Translations under genes and position numbers: made by a program
In this document: piece after piece, positions 8,422 to 17,214 of the stretch
Layout of the letters: each line of letters starts with the position of its first letter
Position numbering within the stretch: position 1 is the stretch's first letter
Assembly (NCBI GenBank): GCA_018780435.1
Contig: JADMJS010000718.1
Span: 1-35,972 of the forward strand
DNA: 35,972 bases
Direction of reading: 5' to 3'
From: Myxococcales bacterium
GTDB taxonomy: Bacteria; Myxococcota_A; UBA9042; GCA-2863065
Notes under the pieces: model-generated
The model's input: only the letters and a program-made list of their open reading frames with translations
Databases searched by the model: none
What the model was told of the DNA's origin: nothing

Positions 8422-11400
8422 GAGAGCGCCTCTTCGGGGGCGCCCGTCGCGACCGACTCGTCGTCGTCGACATCCAGGTTTTGTCGGCCGACCTTACCGT
8501 CCTCCGAACGGCACAGGCGACCGTAGAGCGCGGGCAACACGAGCAGGGTGAGGATGGTCGCCGTGACGAGGCCGCCGATGACGACGGTCGCGAGGGGGCG
8601 CTGCACCTCCGCGCCAACGCCCGTGGACAGCGCCATCGGGACGAAGCCGATGCCGGCGACGCAGGCGGTCAAGAGCACGGGTCGAAAGCGCTCAAGGGCG
8701 CTGGCGCGTGCGGCCTCACGAGAGGGGAGCTTCTCATGGAGCTCCCGGGTGCGAGACAGCAGCACGATGCCGTTCATCACGGCGACCCCGAAGAGCGCGA
8801 TGAAGCCGACGATGGCGCTCATCGAGATCGGCAGTCCCGTGAAGTGCAGGGCGAGCACACCTCCGGACGCGGCGACCGGGACGTTCATGAAGATGAGGAG
8901 CGCAGGTCGCCACCGCCCGAACATGACATAGAGGACGCCGACAATCACGAAGAGGACGGCCGGGACGGTGACGGCGGTGCGCCCGCCGGCTGCTTTGAGT
9001 TGCTCGTACTTGCCGCTCCACTCGGTCCACATCCCGTCGCCGAGCTGGACGTCCGCTAGCTTCTCCTGAGCCTCCACGACGAAGCTCCCGATGTCGCGGC
9101 CGCGTACGTTGGCTTCGACGACGACCCGGCGCGTCCCTCCTTCCCGTTGCACGATGGCCGGCGTCTCGACCGTGCGGACGTCAGCGACTTCGCCGAGAGG
9201 GATCGATTCACCGCTCGGCAAGACCAGCGGCAGGTCCTCCAGCTGGACGCCACGGGGCAGCGCGATGGTGACGACCACGGGATCCCGGAAGGCCCCGCGG
9301 AACACGCGGCCGACCTCCTGGCCCCGCTGCAACGCCGTCACGGCGGTGAGGACCGAGTCGGCGTCCAGGCCGTATCGTTCGAGGGACTCGGGCCGTACTC
9401 GAACGTCGACCCCGGTGACGCCTTCGAGGGTGGGGCGGCGTACGTCGGCGGCGCCCGGGATGGCCTCGAGGACCGTCGCGAGCCGGTCGGCCGTGACCAG
9501 CAGCGCGTCCAGGTCTTGGCCGTAGAGCTTGATGCCGACGTCGCTGGTGATCCCCTGTAGCAGCTCGTTGAAGCGCATCTCGATGGGTTGACTGAAGTTG
9601 AAGGCGGCGCCGGGGGCTTCCGCCGTGAGGCGTTCTTCGATCGCGCTCACCAGCCCAGCGGTGTCCTTGGCGGTCGTCCAGTCCTTGCGGGGAGCGAGTC
9701 GTACCAGGATGTCGGCTTGCTCGAGCCCCATCGGATCGGTCGCGACCGCAGGCGAGCCCGAGCGGCTCGCGACCCGCTCCACCTCGGGGAACGTCGCGAC
9801 GATCTTCTCGATACGTGTCGCCTCCTGCAGCGCTTCGTCCGGGCTGAGCGACGGCAGTCGTTGTGTTTGAATTACGATGTCACCCTCTTGTAATTGCGGA
9901 ACGAACTCGACCCCCATCTTGGAGCCGATGACGCCGCTCACCCCCACGAGCGCGAGCGCGATGAGCCCGATGACCGCGGGCCTGGAGAGGCATGCGTCGA
10001 GCATCGGCCGATAGAGACGCGCGAGGCTTCGCGTGATCCACGTGTGGTGTTCACCCGATGGCCGGAGAACCAGCGCCGCCATCGCGGGGACGTACGTGAA
10101 GGACAGGACCAGCGCCGAGAGGAGCGCGAAGAGCACGGTCATCGCCATCGGGCGGAAGAGCTTGCCTTCGGTGCCCCACATCAGCAGCACCGGCACGTAG
10201 ACCAACATGAGGATGCCGACCGAGAAGAGGACGGGTTTTCCGACTTTCTGCGCCCGCTCGACCACGGCCGCACCGAGGTCGCCGCGCCGGGCGAGGCTGA
10301 GCGCGACGATGGACTCCGTCACGACGATGGTGCCATCGACGATGAGACCGAAGTCGACCGCGCCGAGCGACATCAAGTTGCCGGAGTAGCCGATGAGGTA
10401 GAGGCCGGTGAACGCGCCAAGCATCGAGAGAGGGATGACTGACGCGACCAGGAGGCCAGCTCGGAGGTCACCGAGGAGGAGTAGGAGCACGATGATGACG
10501 AGGGCGCCTCCTTCGAGCAGCGACCAGGTCACGGTCGTGAGGGTGCTGCCGACGAGCTTCTCGCGGTCGTAGACCACATCGAGCTCGATGCCATCGGGGA
10601 GGGCGGCGGCGACGTCGGCAGCGCGCTCGCGGACGAGGCGCACCACGCTGAGCGCGTCGGCGCCGGCAAGGAGCTGCACCATCACGAAGATGGCTTCCCC
10701 GTGGGCATCGGCCGAGCCGAGGCCGACCGTGAGCGCGCTGCCTTCGTCCACTCGGGCGATGTCGCCGAGGCGGATGGCGGCGTCCGCGCGCTCGCCCTCG
10801 ATGACCACACTCTCGAGCGCGGCTGGGCTGGCCGGGTTGGCGACGGCCCGCACGAGCCGTTGTTCGGCGCCGTTCTGAAGTGCGCCGCCCGAGACGAGGC
10901 CCAGCGAGCTCGACAACGCGCCCTGGACGTCACTGAGCGTCAGAGACCTCGTGGCGAGCGCGAAGGGGTCGAGGCGCACGTCGAGCTGCGCGGCTCCGCC
11001 ACCCCACGCGTTGACCTCGACGACGCCGGGCACGGCGCGGAGTCGAGGCGCGACGTCGCGTTGGAAGATGCGGTCGAGCTCGCCGCGCGAGTGGCGATCG
11101 CTCGTGAGGGTGAACTGAAAGATCTCGCCGAGTCCGGTGGACGGCGGGGCCAGCTCGGGGGTTCCCGCCGACTCCGGGATCTCGCTGCGTGCGAGATCGA
11201 GGCGCTCCTTGACGAGCTGGCGCGCCAGCCAGATGTCGGTCCCATCTTCGAAGACGACGGTGATCGCCGACACTCCGATGCGCGAGAGGCTCCGCATCTG
11301 CGACAGGCCCGGCAGACCGCTGAGCGACCGCTCGACGGGGACCGTGACCAGCTTCTCCACTTCTTCGGACGCCATCCCGGGCGTCGACGTGAGCACCTGT

Positions 11401-11546
11401 ACCTGCACGTTGGTGAGGTCGGGGAAGGCGTCGAAGACGAGGCGGTGAAACGCGAGCACGCCCGCGCCGATGAAGACGACGGTCCCGACGAGCACGAAGA
11501 GCTTGTTTCGGACGGAGGCGGCGATGAGCCAGTCGAGCGCGGCCAT
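8415..11546 (-). CDS. czcA: Heavy-metal efflux RND pump, CzcA type
   Basis: At 1043 residues it has the normal length for an inner-membrane HME-RND transporter. It starts MAALDWLIAASVRNKLFVLV with the first membrane helix, followed by the porter domains (LTNVQVQVLTSTPGMASEEV). In transmembrane helix 4 the motif DFGLIVDGTIVVTES carries acidic residues D398, D404 and E411. Their 0/+6/+13 spacing is that of the proton-relay residues of CzcA-like (HME1-3) pumps and not of CusA. That favours divalent Co/Zn/Cd/Ni export over Cu/Ag, although the ion is not proven by sequence. C-terminal motifs include NVPVAASGGVLAL and FGVAVMNGIVLLSRTREL, and the end carries an acidic tail. The start codon shares one base with the stop of the adaptor gene (TAATG), so the operon is translationally coupled. 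Confidence 0.95.
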   Translation of the reverse strand: MAALDWLIAASVRNKLFVLVGTVVFIGAGVLAFHRLVFDAFPDLTNVQVQVLTSTPGMASEEVEKLVTVPVERSLSGLPGLSQMRSLSRIGVSAITVVFEDGTDIWLARQLVKERLDLARSEIPESAGTPELAPPSTGLGEIFQFTLTSDRHSRGELDRIFQRDVAPRLRAVPGVVEVNAWGGGAAQLDVRLDPFALATRSLTLSDVQGALSSSLGLVSGGALQNGAEQRLVRAVANPASPAALESVVIEGERADAAIRLGDIARVDEGSALTVGLGSADAHGEAIFVMVQLLAGADALSVVRLVRERAADVAAALPDGIELDVVYDREKLVGSTLTTVTWSLLEGGALVIIVLLLLLGDLRAGLLVASVIPLSMLGAFTGLYLIGYSGNLMSLGAVDFGLIVDGTIVVTESIVALSLARRGDLGAAVVERAQKVGKPVLFSVGILMLVYVPVLLMWGTEGKLFRPMAMTVLFALLSALVLSFTYVPAMAALVLRPSGEHHTWITRSLARLYRPMLDACLSRPAVIGLIALALVGVSGVIGSKMGVEFVPQLQEGDIVIQTQRLPSLSPDEALQEATRIEKIVATFPEVERVASRSGSPAVATDPMGLEQADILVRLAPRKDWTTAKDTAGLVSAIEERLTAEAPGAAFNFSQPIEMRFNELLQGITSDVGIKLYGQDLDALLVTADRLATVLEAIPGAADVRRPTLEGVTGVDVRVRPESLERYGLDADSVLTAVTALQRGQEVGRVFRGAFRDPVVVTIALPRGVQLEDLPLVLPSGESIPLGEVADVRTVETPAIVQREGGTRRVVVEANVRGRDIGSFVVEAQEKLADVQLGDGMWTEWSGKYEQLKAAGGRTAVTVPAVLFVIVGVLYVMFGRWRPALLIFMNVPVAASGGVLALHFTGLPISMSAIVGFIALFGVAVMNGIVLLSRTRELHEKLPSREAARASALERFRPVLLTACVAGIGFVPMALSTGVGAEVQRPLATVVIGGLVTATILTLLVLPALYGRLCRSEDGKVGRQNLDVDDDESVATGAPEEALSC

Positions 11547-12736
11547 TACTCGGCCTCGACGAGCGCGAGCGACTTGAGCAAGAAGAGGCCGTGAACGGCG
11601 ACCTTCGAGTCGGCCCTGAGAGACTCCGCGGAGATGAGGAGGTCGTCTTCGGCGCGGCCCGCGATCCGCACGACCATGGGGACACCGCCGCCGGGGCCGT
11701 CGCCCGGGACGAAGACCACGTCGTCACCGCCCATTCGAGTGACGGAGGCACGTTTGACCCGCACTGTGCTCGGAGGGGCAGGAGCGGTGATGGCGACGCG
11801 ACCCGTAGCGCCGATCTGAAGCGGAGTGGCGCTCTCAGGCGCGTAGTAGTGCGCGAGCGTTCGGCTGCTCCGCGAGAGCGCGCCGTCGCGCCGGGCCAGG
11901 GCCATGGGGATGGCCGTCTCCGCCCGGTCGCTCGCCAGGATGAGGGTGGCTCTCCCCTCGGCGCCGGCTCTCGAGAGGTGTCGTTCCGGGACGGCGACTC
12001 GGACCATCGTCAGGCTGTCGTCGACGATGGTGATGCACTCCGAGCCGGGCTCTTGGAGGCTCCCGGTCGGGCAGCTCACGGCCGAGACGACGCCTTTCAC
12101 GGACGAGGTCCAAGTCCATGAAACACCACGGTTTGCTGAGGGTTCGTTGCCGGGGGTCGTCGCCCCCGTGCTGTCGCCCAGGCTACGGCGCGCCGCCAGT
12201 TGTCGCTCGATGGCGGTGAGCGCTGCCTGGTCGCCCGCGAGGGCTCCCTCGATCTCCAGCAGCGCCTGTTCGGTCTCGACACCGGCGGCCACGTGTTGCT
12301 TTCGCCGGTTCAGGATGCGACGTCGCTGTTTGACGGTCTCGCTGAGCTCGGCGCGGCGGGCTTCGAGATCAGCGAACTCGAGGCTCTCCACTAGCGCGAG
12401 TGGTGTCCCGACGGCCACTCGGTCGCCAGGCGAGACGTGCCAGGAGATGAGCCGACCTGCCAGCGCGGGGCCGACCGCCTGTATCGCGTGTGGCGGGACG
12501 ACCACCTCGGCGGGGAGCACGGCCAGGGTCTCCAGGCCGGCGGGGGCGACGGTCTCGAAGCGGACCCGGGTGGCGCGGGGATCGGCGCCCGGTGTGACGG
12601 CGGAGCTGGCGCTGACCGGGTTCGCGACCGCGTCCTCTTCACATCCGTAGAGGCACGCAGGGCCGATGGCGGCGAAGAAGATGAGCGCGCGGACGTGCGC
12701 GTCCTTGAAGGGCGAGGTGAGGGTAGGTGAGCGCAT
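11546..12736 (-). CDS. czcB: RND membrane-fusion lipoprotein, CzcB type
   Basis: The periplasmic adaptor links the inner-membrane pump to the outer-membrane channel. It has 396 residues and starts at ATG 12736, with AAAGGAGG seven bases upstream. The N-terminus has a hydrophobic segment ending in a lipobox (ACLYGC, Cys32), so it is probably a lipid-anchored adaptor. A barrel-sandwich/lipoyl half (PAEVVVPPHAIQAVGPALAG, SPGDRVAVGTPLALVESLEF) flanks a helical hairpin rich in Glu, Arg and Gln. The second lipoyl half and beta-barrel (VRVAVPERHLSRAGAEGRAT) follow. The C-terminal membrane-proximal region has VRIAGRAEDDLLI and KVAVHGLFLLKSLALVEAE, as expected. The stop of the channel gene and this start overlap as TGATG. 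Confidence 0.92.
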   Translation of the reverse strand: MRSPTLTSPFKDAHVRALIFFAAIGPACLYGCEEDAVANPVSASSAVTPGADPRATRVRFETVAPAGLETLAVLPAEVVVPPHAIQAVGPALAGRLISWHVSPGDRVAVGTPLALVESLEFADLEARRAELSETVKQRRRILNRRKQHVAAGVETEQALLEIEGALAGDQAALTAIERQLAARRSLGDSTGATTPGNEPSANRGVSWTWTSSVKGVVSAVSCPTGSLQEPGSECITIVDDSLTMVRVAVPERHLSRAGAEGRATLILASDRAETAIPMALARRDGALSRSSRTLAHYYAPESATPLQIGATGRVAITAPAPPSTVRVKRASVTRMGGDDVVFVPGDGPGGGVPMVVRIAGRAEDDLLISAESLRADSKVAVHGLFLLKSLALVEAE

Positions 12737-14013
12737 CAGCGTGCCTCCTTTCGGTTGGCGTCGAGGCGAGTCAGGAGGGCTTTGGCGCGCGACTCTTCGG
12801 CGAGCAACGCAGCGGTGACGACGTAGAGTTCGTGGACGGCTTCATGGAGCTCCTGGCGAGCGCGCACGACGCGTTCGAAGGGGACCTGCCGGGCGTCAAA
12901 GGCGCGGTCCAGGGCGTCTTGCCGTTCTCGCAGGACGGCCAGGCGGCCGGTGGTGAGCTCGCGCCGATGTCTCAGCAGCGCGTCGAAGCGTCGACCCGCG
13001 GCGGCCCAAGTCGCCTTGGCACGCCGGACGGTCGTGGTCGCGTCCGCCGCGATGGCATGACTCTCGGCACGCAGCGCCACGACGTCGGCGGCACGGGGCC
13101 TCGAGAGGGGCATGGACAGCGAGAGGACCGCCCCCAGCCACGTCGGGCCGGTTCCCTCGTGACGCGTCGTGAGGAACGCGGCGATGGTCCAGGGCGCGTC
13201 ATCGTCGGCCAGTGCCGCCTCAGCCATAGCGGCGTCTGCCTGCACCGCCGCCAGGGCGAGCGCAGGGTGGGTCGAGCTCCTCGCCACGACCGCGTCCCAT
13301 GGATTGCCATTGGGCTCTCGGTCGAGTGTGGCGTCCGCATCCAATACCGGTGCGACCGGCGCGCCGAGGGCTTCTTCGAGCGTCGCCAGCGCATTCCACT
13401 GGTTCTGCTCGGCGAGTGAGACTTCCGACGCGAGGCGTGACAGCTCCGCCCTCAGGTCGAGGAGGTCGAGGCGGGTGAGGAGACCTTTCGATGCAGCGCC
13501 TTCGAGGGGCGCGAGGGTCTCGGCGACTTCTTTTCGGTGCTCGGCGAGGTGAGCCGCAACCGCGGAGGCCGCCCACCACGCCAGGAAGGCCTCTTCGACG
13601 CTGGCGATGAACTCCCAGCGGGACATCTGACTCTCGGCGCTCAATGCGTCGCCACGGCGCCGTCGTGCTTCGGAGAAGCGGCCTTGATCGTGAAGCGACC
13701 AGCCGAGGCCCACACTCGCCGTGGTCTCGCCGAGGACAGAGGGCGTGTTTGCGACGCCAGCGTCTTGGCCGAGGTCGATGTGGAGGGTCGTCAGACGGCC
13801 GGGGCCGAGTGACGCGGCTTGGCGTGCGGCGTCCACGCGAAGGGCCGTGGCGGCGCCAGGGCCGCCGTCGAACACGCGACCGGCGACGTCCGCGACCGTG
13901 CTCCAGGAGATGGGGATAGCGTCGCTGGGAGCGTCCGCGTGGGCAGGGGGGGCCAGCAGGAGCGCGAGACTGAGGGACGTGAGGCGAAGCAGAGCGGGTG
14001 GGGACGACGTCAA
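12736..14013 (-). CDS. czcC: TolC-family outer-membrane efflux channel, CzcC type
   Basis: The first gene of the efflux operon encodes 425 residues with a Sec signal peptide (SLALLLAPPAHA). Two related halves rich in Ala, Leu, Arg and Glu follow, typical of the helical barrel of TolC-like channels. The start is a TTG at 14013 with GGAGG four bases upstream; no ATG or GTG lies nearby in frame. Examples of the helical repeats are DLLDLRAELSRLASEVSLAE and LRERQDALDRAFDARQVPFE. It would form the exit duct for the pump and adaptor. Immediately upstream lie only about 90 bases before the degraded GH3 copy, so the operon promoter must sit at about 14014-14100 or inside that relic. Confidence 0.9.
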   Translation of the reverse strand: MTSSPPALLRLTSLSLALLLAPPAHADAPSDAIPISWSTVADVAGRVFDGGPGAATALRVDAARQAASLGPGRLTTLHIDLGQDAGVANTPSVLGETTASVGLGWSLHDQGRFSEARRRRGDALSAESQMSRWEFIASVEEAFLAWWAASAVAAHLAEHRKEVAETLAPLEGAASKGLLTRLDLLDLRAELSRLASEVSLAEQNQWNALATLEEALGAPVAPVLDADATLDREPNGNPWDAVVARSSTHPALALAAVQADAAMAEAALADDDAPWTIAAFLTTRHEGTGPTWLGAVLSLSMPLSRPRAADVVALRAESHAIAADATTTVRRAKATWAAAGRRFDALLRHRRELTTGRLAVLRERQDALDRAFDARQVPFERVVRARQELHEAVHELYVVTAALLAEESRAKALLTRLDANRKEAR

Positions 14014-14101
14014 GGGACCTCCAGGTCCCGCGCAGGCTAGGGCGGTAGGACTTTGGGCACCTGAAGTGGTCCATTAGATCTCTCTCATCCTCGCGATGGC
14101 G

Positions 14102-14175
14102 TCTGAACCGCGAGACGCTCGATGGCTGCTTCGCAGTAACCACCTCGAGGTCCCCGAGCGCACTGGACATCGGGG
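14102..14175 (-). repeat. Copy of GH3 downstream flank (second copy at 21240-21313)
   Basis: About 74 bases beginning TCTGAACCGCGAGA match 21240-21313 at roughly 80-85 percent without gaps. At 21.2 kb this sequence lies just beyond the end of the intact GH3 gene. Here it lies directly against the GH3 fragment at 14180, with the roughly 150 bases that separate them at 21.3 kb missing. On the minus strand both copies read RSPMxxALxDLEVVTA, but with several amino-acid changes, so coding is unproven. Confidence 0.7.
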
Positions 14176-14179
14176 ATCG

Positions 14180-14357
14180 ACCGTCATCGCGCTGCCGTCC
14201 CAGAACGCGAGAGACGCGATCGGCACCTCGTTGGTCACGCTCTTCTTCTCGCCGGGCGCCAGCTCCACTTCGGCGAAGCCCCGTAGGTCTCTCGGCGCGC
14301 GCAGAGTCGGCGACTCGGGGGCGCCAATGTAGAGCTGCACCGTGGCGAGGCCGGCCC
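14180..14357 (-). pseudogene. Fragment of GH3 glycosidase 3' region (oldest copy)
   Basis: The minus strand reads ATVQLYIGAPESPTLRAPRD and then AEVELAPGEKKSVTNEVPIAS and WDGSAMTV. This is the C-terminal fibronectin-III-like domain of the GH3 protein encoded at 21389-23632 (about residues 661-721). It has no start, no catalytic domain and no proper end. It is more diverged than the copy at 17371-17920. It shares with that copy the GEKKSVT variant where the intact gene has GEMQTVT, so both fragments derive from one older allele. Confidence 0.85.
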
Positions 14358-14508
14358 ACGGCGACTCGTTCCCAAGCTGAGTTGTCCACAGCGCCCACAC
14401 CCTGTAAATTGCCGCCCTGGAAGACGTTGCCCGTAACGTGTCATCGAGGTCGAATCGTGCTCACCGTCATTTGGTCGCACTCGCCCGCAGCCGATCGAGC
14501 CGACCTTG

Positions 14509-15774
14509 ATGGCTGCTGAGCCGGCCGTAGACGAGACGGCGGGCCTCGCGTCGCCGAACTTCGCGCACCTCGCCAAGGTGGTGCCGCTGCTCGGCCTGCT
14601 CGGGGTCAAGGCGGAGCGCTACGTCTTCGAGGACCCGAGCACGGCGCTCTTCAAGTTGCGGCAGTTCGGAGAGGTGCTCGCACAGCAGGCGGCGGCCAGC
14701 ACCAACCAGGAGGCGCTCTCTGAAAAGCCAGTCCCGGTCCCGCCGCACAACGAGCAGAAGCGCATCGTCGCCAAGCTCGAAGCGCTGCAAGCGCGCTCGG
14801 ACGCCGCGAAGGAAGCGCTGGACGCGATCCCGCCCCTGCTGGAGAAGTTCCGGCAGTCGGTCCTCGCCGCGGCCTTTCGGGGAGACCTGACGAAGGCGTG
14901 GCGAGAGGCCCATCCGGGCGTCGAACCGGCCTCGGCGCTGCTGGCCCGAATCCGCGCCGAACGCCGCCGCCGCTGGGAAGAGGCCAACCCCAAGAAGAAG
15001 TACGTCGAGCCCGAGCCGGTCGACACGGAGGGCTTGCCGGAGCTGCCGGAGGGGTGGTGTTGGGCGCGCTGGGAGGAGGTCGGGTTCTGTCAGAACGGTA
15101 GAGCCTTTCCGAGCGAACATTATATCACCGACGGTGGTACGAAATTGCTACGACCCGGTAACCTCCATGTCTCCGGCCAAGTCGTCTGGACGCGAGAGAA
15201 TACGCGGTGCATGCCGCACGAGTGGGCGTCCGAGCATCCACGTTTCCTCGTTGGCCCGGGCGAACTCGTGATGAATTTGACCGCGCAGTCGCTCAAGGAC
15301 GAATTCCTCGGGAGAGTCTGCCTTACACAAGACGGTGAGCGCTGCCTTCTGAACCAGCGCCTTGCGCGCATTACTCCAGTGGCGTTGAGCCCCCAGTTCT
15401 GTCTGTGGCTGTTCAAATCCGCGGTGTTCCGGCGATACGTGGAAGATGGGCTGAATACTGGAAGCCTCATTCAACACATGTTCACGTCGCAGGTCGACGA
15501 CTTTGCCCTTCCGATTCCGCCCTTGGCAGAACAGCACGAGCTCTCACGTGTCATTGAATCCCACCTCGCGCTGAAGGTAGCACTGGCCAAATCCGTGGAC
15601 GCCGTGGAGCAATCCTTCGGTGGGCTCACCCAATCCATCCTCGCCAAAGCCTTCCGAGGCGAGCTCGTCCCGCAGGACCCGAACGACGAGCCCGCCAGCG
15701 TCCTCCTCGAACGCATCCGGCGTGAACGAGACGCCGGGACCCCACCCGCGCGGAAGCGACGGGGAGCTTCGTAG
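14509..15774 (+). CDS. HsdR-HsdS chimera: R-subunit N-terminus fused to second half of a type I specificity subunit
   Basis: The frame starts at ATG 14509 and codes 421 residues. Residues about 10-60 (SPNFAHLAKVVPLLGLLGVKAERYV, then DPSTALFKLRQFGEVLAQQ) match the start of type I restriction HsdR subunits, whose consensus is NFxFLxxxxPxLxxLGxxAExYxxxDPNTALxKLRQFxExLA. From about residue 65 (TNQEALSEKPVPVPP, NEQKRIVAKLEAL) it becomes HsdS: the end of target-recognition domain 1, the central helical conserved region (LLEKFRQSVLAAAFRGDLTK), a full second recognition domain starting LPELPEGWCWARWEEV, and the distal helical region (LTQSILAKAFRGELVPQ). The junction, near 14690-14705, is in frame. 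The likely cause is one deletion in an hsdR-hsdM-hsdS operon that removed most of hsdR, all of hsdM and the first half of hsdS. It cannot restrict alone. Half-HsdS proteins can dimerise in some systems, but no HsdM is present. Confidence 0.8.
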   Translation: MAAEPAVDETAGLASPNFAHLAKVVPLLGLLGVKAERYVFEDPSTALFKLRQFGEVLAQQAAASTNQEALSEKPVPVPPHNEQKRIVAKLEALQARSDAAKEALDAIPPLLEKFRQSVLAAAFRGDLTKAWREAHPGVEPASALLARIRAERRRRWEEANPKKKYVEPEPVDTEGLPELPEGWCWARWEEVGFCQNGRAFPSEHYITDGGTKLLRPGNLHVSGQVVWTRENTRCMPHEWASEHPRFLVGPGELVMNLTAQSLKDEFLGRVCLTQDGERCLLNQRLARITPVALSPQFCLWLFKSAVFRRYVEDGLNTGSLIQHMFTSQVDDFALPIPPLAEQHELSRVIESHLALKVALAKSVDAVEQSFGGLTQSILAKAFRGELVPQDPNDEPASVLLERIRRERDAGTPPARKRRGAS

Positions 15775-15788
15775 AGACCCAGCCCAGA

Positions 15789-15809
15789 AGTCCAGCAGCC
15801 TGCTGGACT
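15789..15809. terminator. Perfect palindrome after the hsdS end, repeated at 17215
   Basis: Ten-base arms AGTCCAGCAG and CTGCTGGACT flank one central base, starting 15 bases after the chimera stop codon. The hairpin could act as a terminator, although the sequence after it (GATTCCTTTGC) has only a weak T-run. An almost identical palindrome at 17215-17235 suggests a repeated element rather than a simple terminator. Confidence 0.5.
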
Positions 15810-15957
15810 GATTCCTTTGCAGGCCCATCCATGGGGTCCTCCTCCAGTGAGCGTTCCCGCGCAGCGCCCTTCCGATGGGGCCACCGCCGCTCTGCATTCA
15901 GCGGGCCGACTTGAAGAAGAGCGGATGGTGGTTAGACTGCCGGGGTGGAGGCGCTTC

Positions 15958-16203
15958 ATGACCGATACGTGGCAGCTTCAGGACGCCAAGAACCAGTTCG
16001 GTGAGCTGGTGGAGCAGGCCATGACGCGCGGGCCCCAGCGGGTGACCCGGGGCGGCCACCCAGCGGTCGTGGTCATGTCGGCCGACGACTACGACCGGCT
16101 GACGTCACCGCCGCTGTCGCTCAAAGTGCTGCTTCGACAAGCCCAGCTCGATGACGTCGATTTGGAACGCGACCGAGATACGGGGCGTGAGATCGACGTT
16201 TGA
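15958..16203 (+). CDS. Phd/YefM-family antitoxin
   Basis: I placed the start at ATG 15958, with GGAGG seven bases upstream, giving 81 residues. The N-terminus MTDTWQLQDAKNQFGELVEQ and the following VTRGGHPAVVVMSADDYDRL are the classic Phd/YefM DNA-binding and dimer fold. The acidic C-terminus (LDDVDLERDRDTGREIDV) would be the disordered toxin-binding tail. The stop TGA overlaps the TTG start of the toxin gene, so the pair is coupled, and the antitoxin presumably represses its own promoter. The pair lies directly after the type I RM relic, where toxin-antitoxin modules are commonly found. Confidence 0.9.
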   Translation: MTDTWQLQDAKNQFGELVEQAMTRGPQRVTRGGHPAVVVMSADDYDRLTSPPLSLKVLLRQAQLDDVDLERDRDTGREIDV

Positions 16204-16619
16204 TCCTCGTCGACACCTGCGTCATCTCCGAGTTGGCGCGACGACGACCGTCCCCATCGGTCGTCGCCTGGTTCGAGAACGTCGATGAGCAGTCGCTGTA
16301 TATCAGCGCCCTCACGCTAGGCGAGATCGCGAAGGGTGCCGCGTCGCATCCCGATCCCGCTCGACGTCTGCGGCTCGACGCATGGCTCGAACAAGTCCGG
16401 CTCGCGTGGGCTCCCCGCACCCTCACATTGACGAGCGAAATCGCCCTGGAGTGGGGGCGGCTGGTCGGTAGACTGGCGAGATCGGGCACCGTCATGCCGG
16501 TACTCGATGGCCTGATAGCGGCAACGGCTCGCCGTCATGGGCTACACATCGCGACTCGCAATGTGAGCGACTTCGAAGCCGCCGAGGTGCTGCTGTTCAA
16601 TCCCTGGCAATACACCTGA
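16200..16619 (+). CDS. VapC-family PIN-domain toxin (FitB-like)
   Basis: The 139-residue PIN-domain ribonuclease begins at a TTG start overlapping the antitoxin stop. The acidic catalytic residues are in place: D5 in MILVDTCVISELA, E42 in LTLGEIAKGA, D103 in MPVLDGLIAATA and D124 in ATRNVSDFEAA. Length and motif order match VapC/FitB toxins, which cleave RNA (often tRNA or rRNA) when the antitoxin is degraded. All active-site residues are intact, so the module is probably functional and may help retain the surrounding accessory DNA. Confidence 0.92.
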   Translation: MILVDTCVISELARRRPSPSVVAWFENVDEQSLYISALTLGEIAKGAASHPDPARRLRLDAWLEQVRLAWAPRTLTLTSEIALEWGRLVGRLARSGTVMPVLDGLIAATARRHGLHIATRNVSDFEAAEVLLFNPWQYT

Positions 16620-16776
16620 ATCTCGGCGCTGCGTCGGCCCGACCCATCCGAGCTCAGCCCCAGCACTGCGCACCAGGAGCTTGTCGATGGCGGGGGAGCT
16701 CGAGGCCGAGATCGCCCAAGAGGCCGGGATGGGCGAGGAGTGCGAGTCGCAGCCGAAATGGGGACGCGGTCCAGCG

Positions 16777-17148
16777 TCAGGATCTCGACGGGTCGAGCGA
16801 CGTAGACTCCAGCGCGCCTTGCCCCTGCGGGGTGGTCCACACAACACAAGTTGGATCGAGGCCAAACTGGCGCAGGACAAGGGCGATCAGGCTGCCGTCG
16901 TGCGAGTGCTCGGGCGGGACCACGACATCGAAAGACCTCGTGGGCGCGTGGTCGTAGGTGACGATGGCGATTCGAGTGCCGTCCGGGAGCGTCAGTGGCG
17001 CGTGCACCAACGTGTCTCGCTCGTCGAAGTCCGTTTCGAACACCAGCCCAGTTAAGTCGGCCGAGGTCGCGTCCAGGCAAGCGACGGTCTCGGTGATCCT
17101 GTATCGCCAGTGGCGCTTCGAATCCGGTGCTGACGTCGTCTCGTTCAT
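16777..17148 (-). CDS. Orphan protein of unknown function, 123 aa
   Basis: I chose ATG 17148 because AAGGGG lies seven bases upstream and the frame before it is Arg/Pro/Ser-rich noise. The protein begins MNETTSAPDSKRHWRYRITE. It continues with strand-like segments (TRIAIVTYDHAPTRSFDVVV) and ends with a possible helix (LIALVLRQFGLDPTCVVWTT). It has no signal peptide, membrane helix or known motif. It is a small, mixed alpha/beta soluble protein, convergent with the toxin gene and enclosed by the two palindromes at 15789 and 17215. I cannot assign a family. Confidence 0.6.
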   Translation of the reverse strand: MNETTSAPDSKRHWRYRITETVACLDATSADLTGLVFETDFDERDTLVHAPLTLPDGTRIAIVTYDHAPTRSFDVVVPPEHSHDGSLIALVLRQFGLDPTCVVWTTPQGQGALESTSLDPSRS

Positions 17149-17214
17149 GGTCGCCCCTTCGTGATGACCGCTTAGATGATAGCGTCGTTGCGTCTCCGGG
17201 CCGGTAGACGAATT

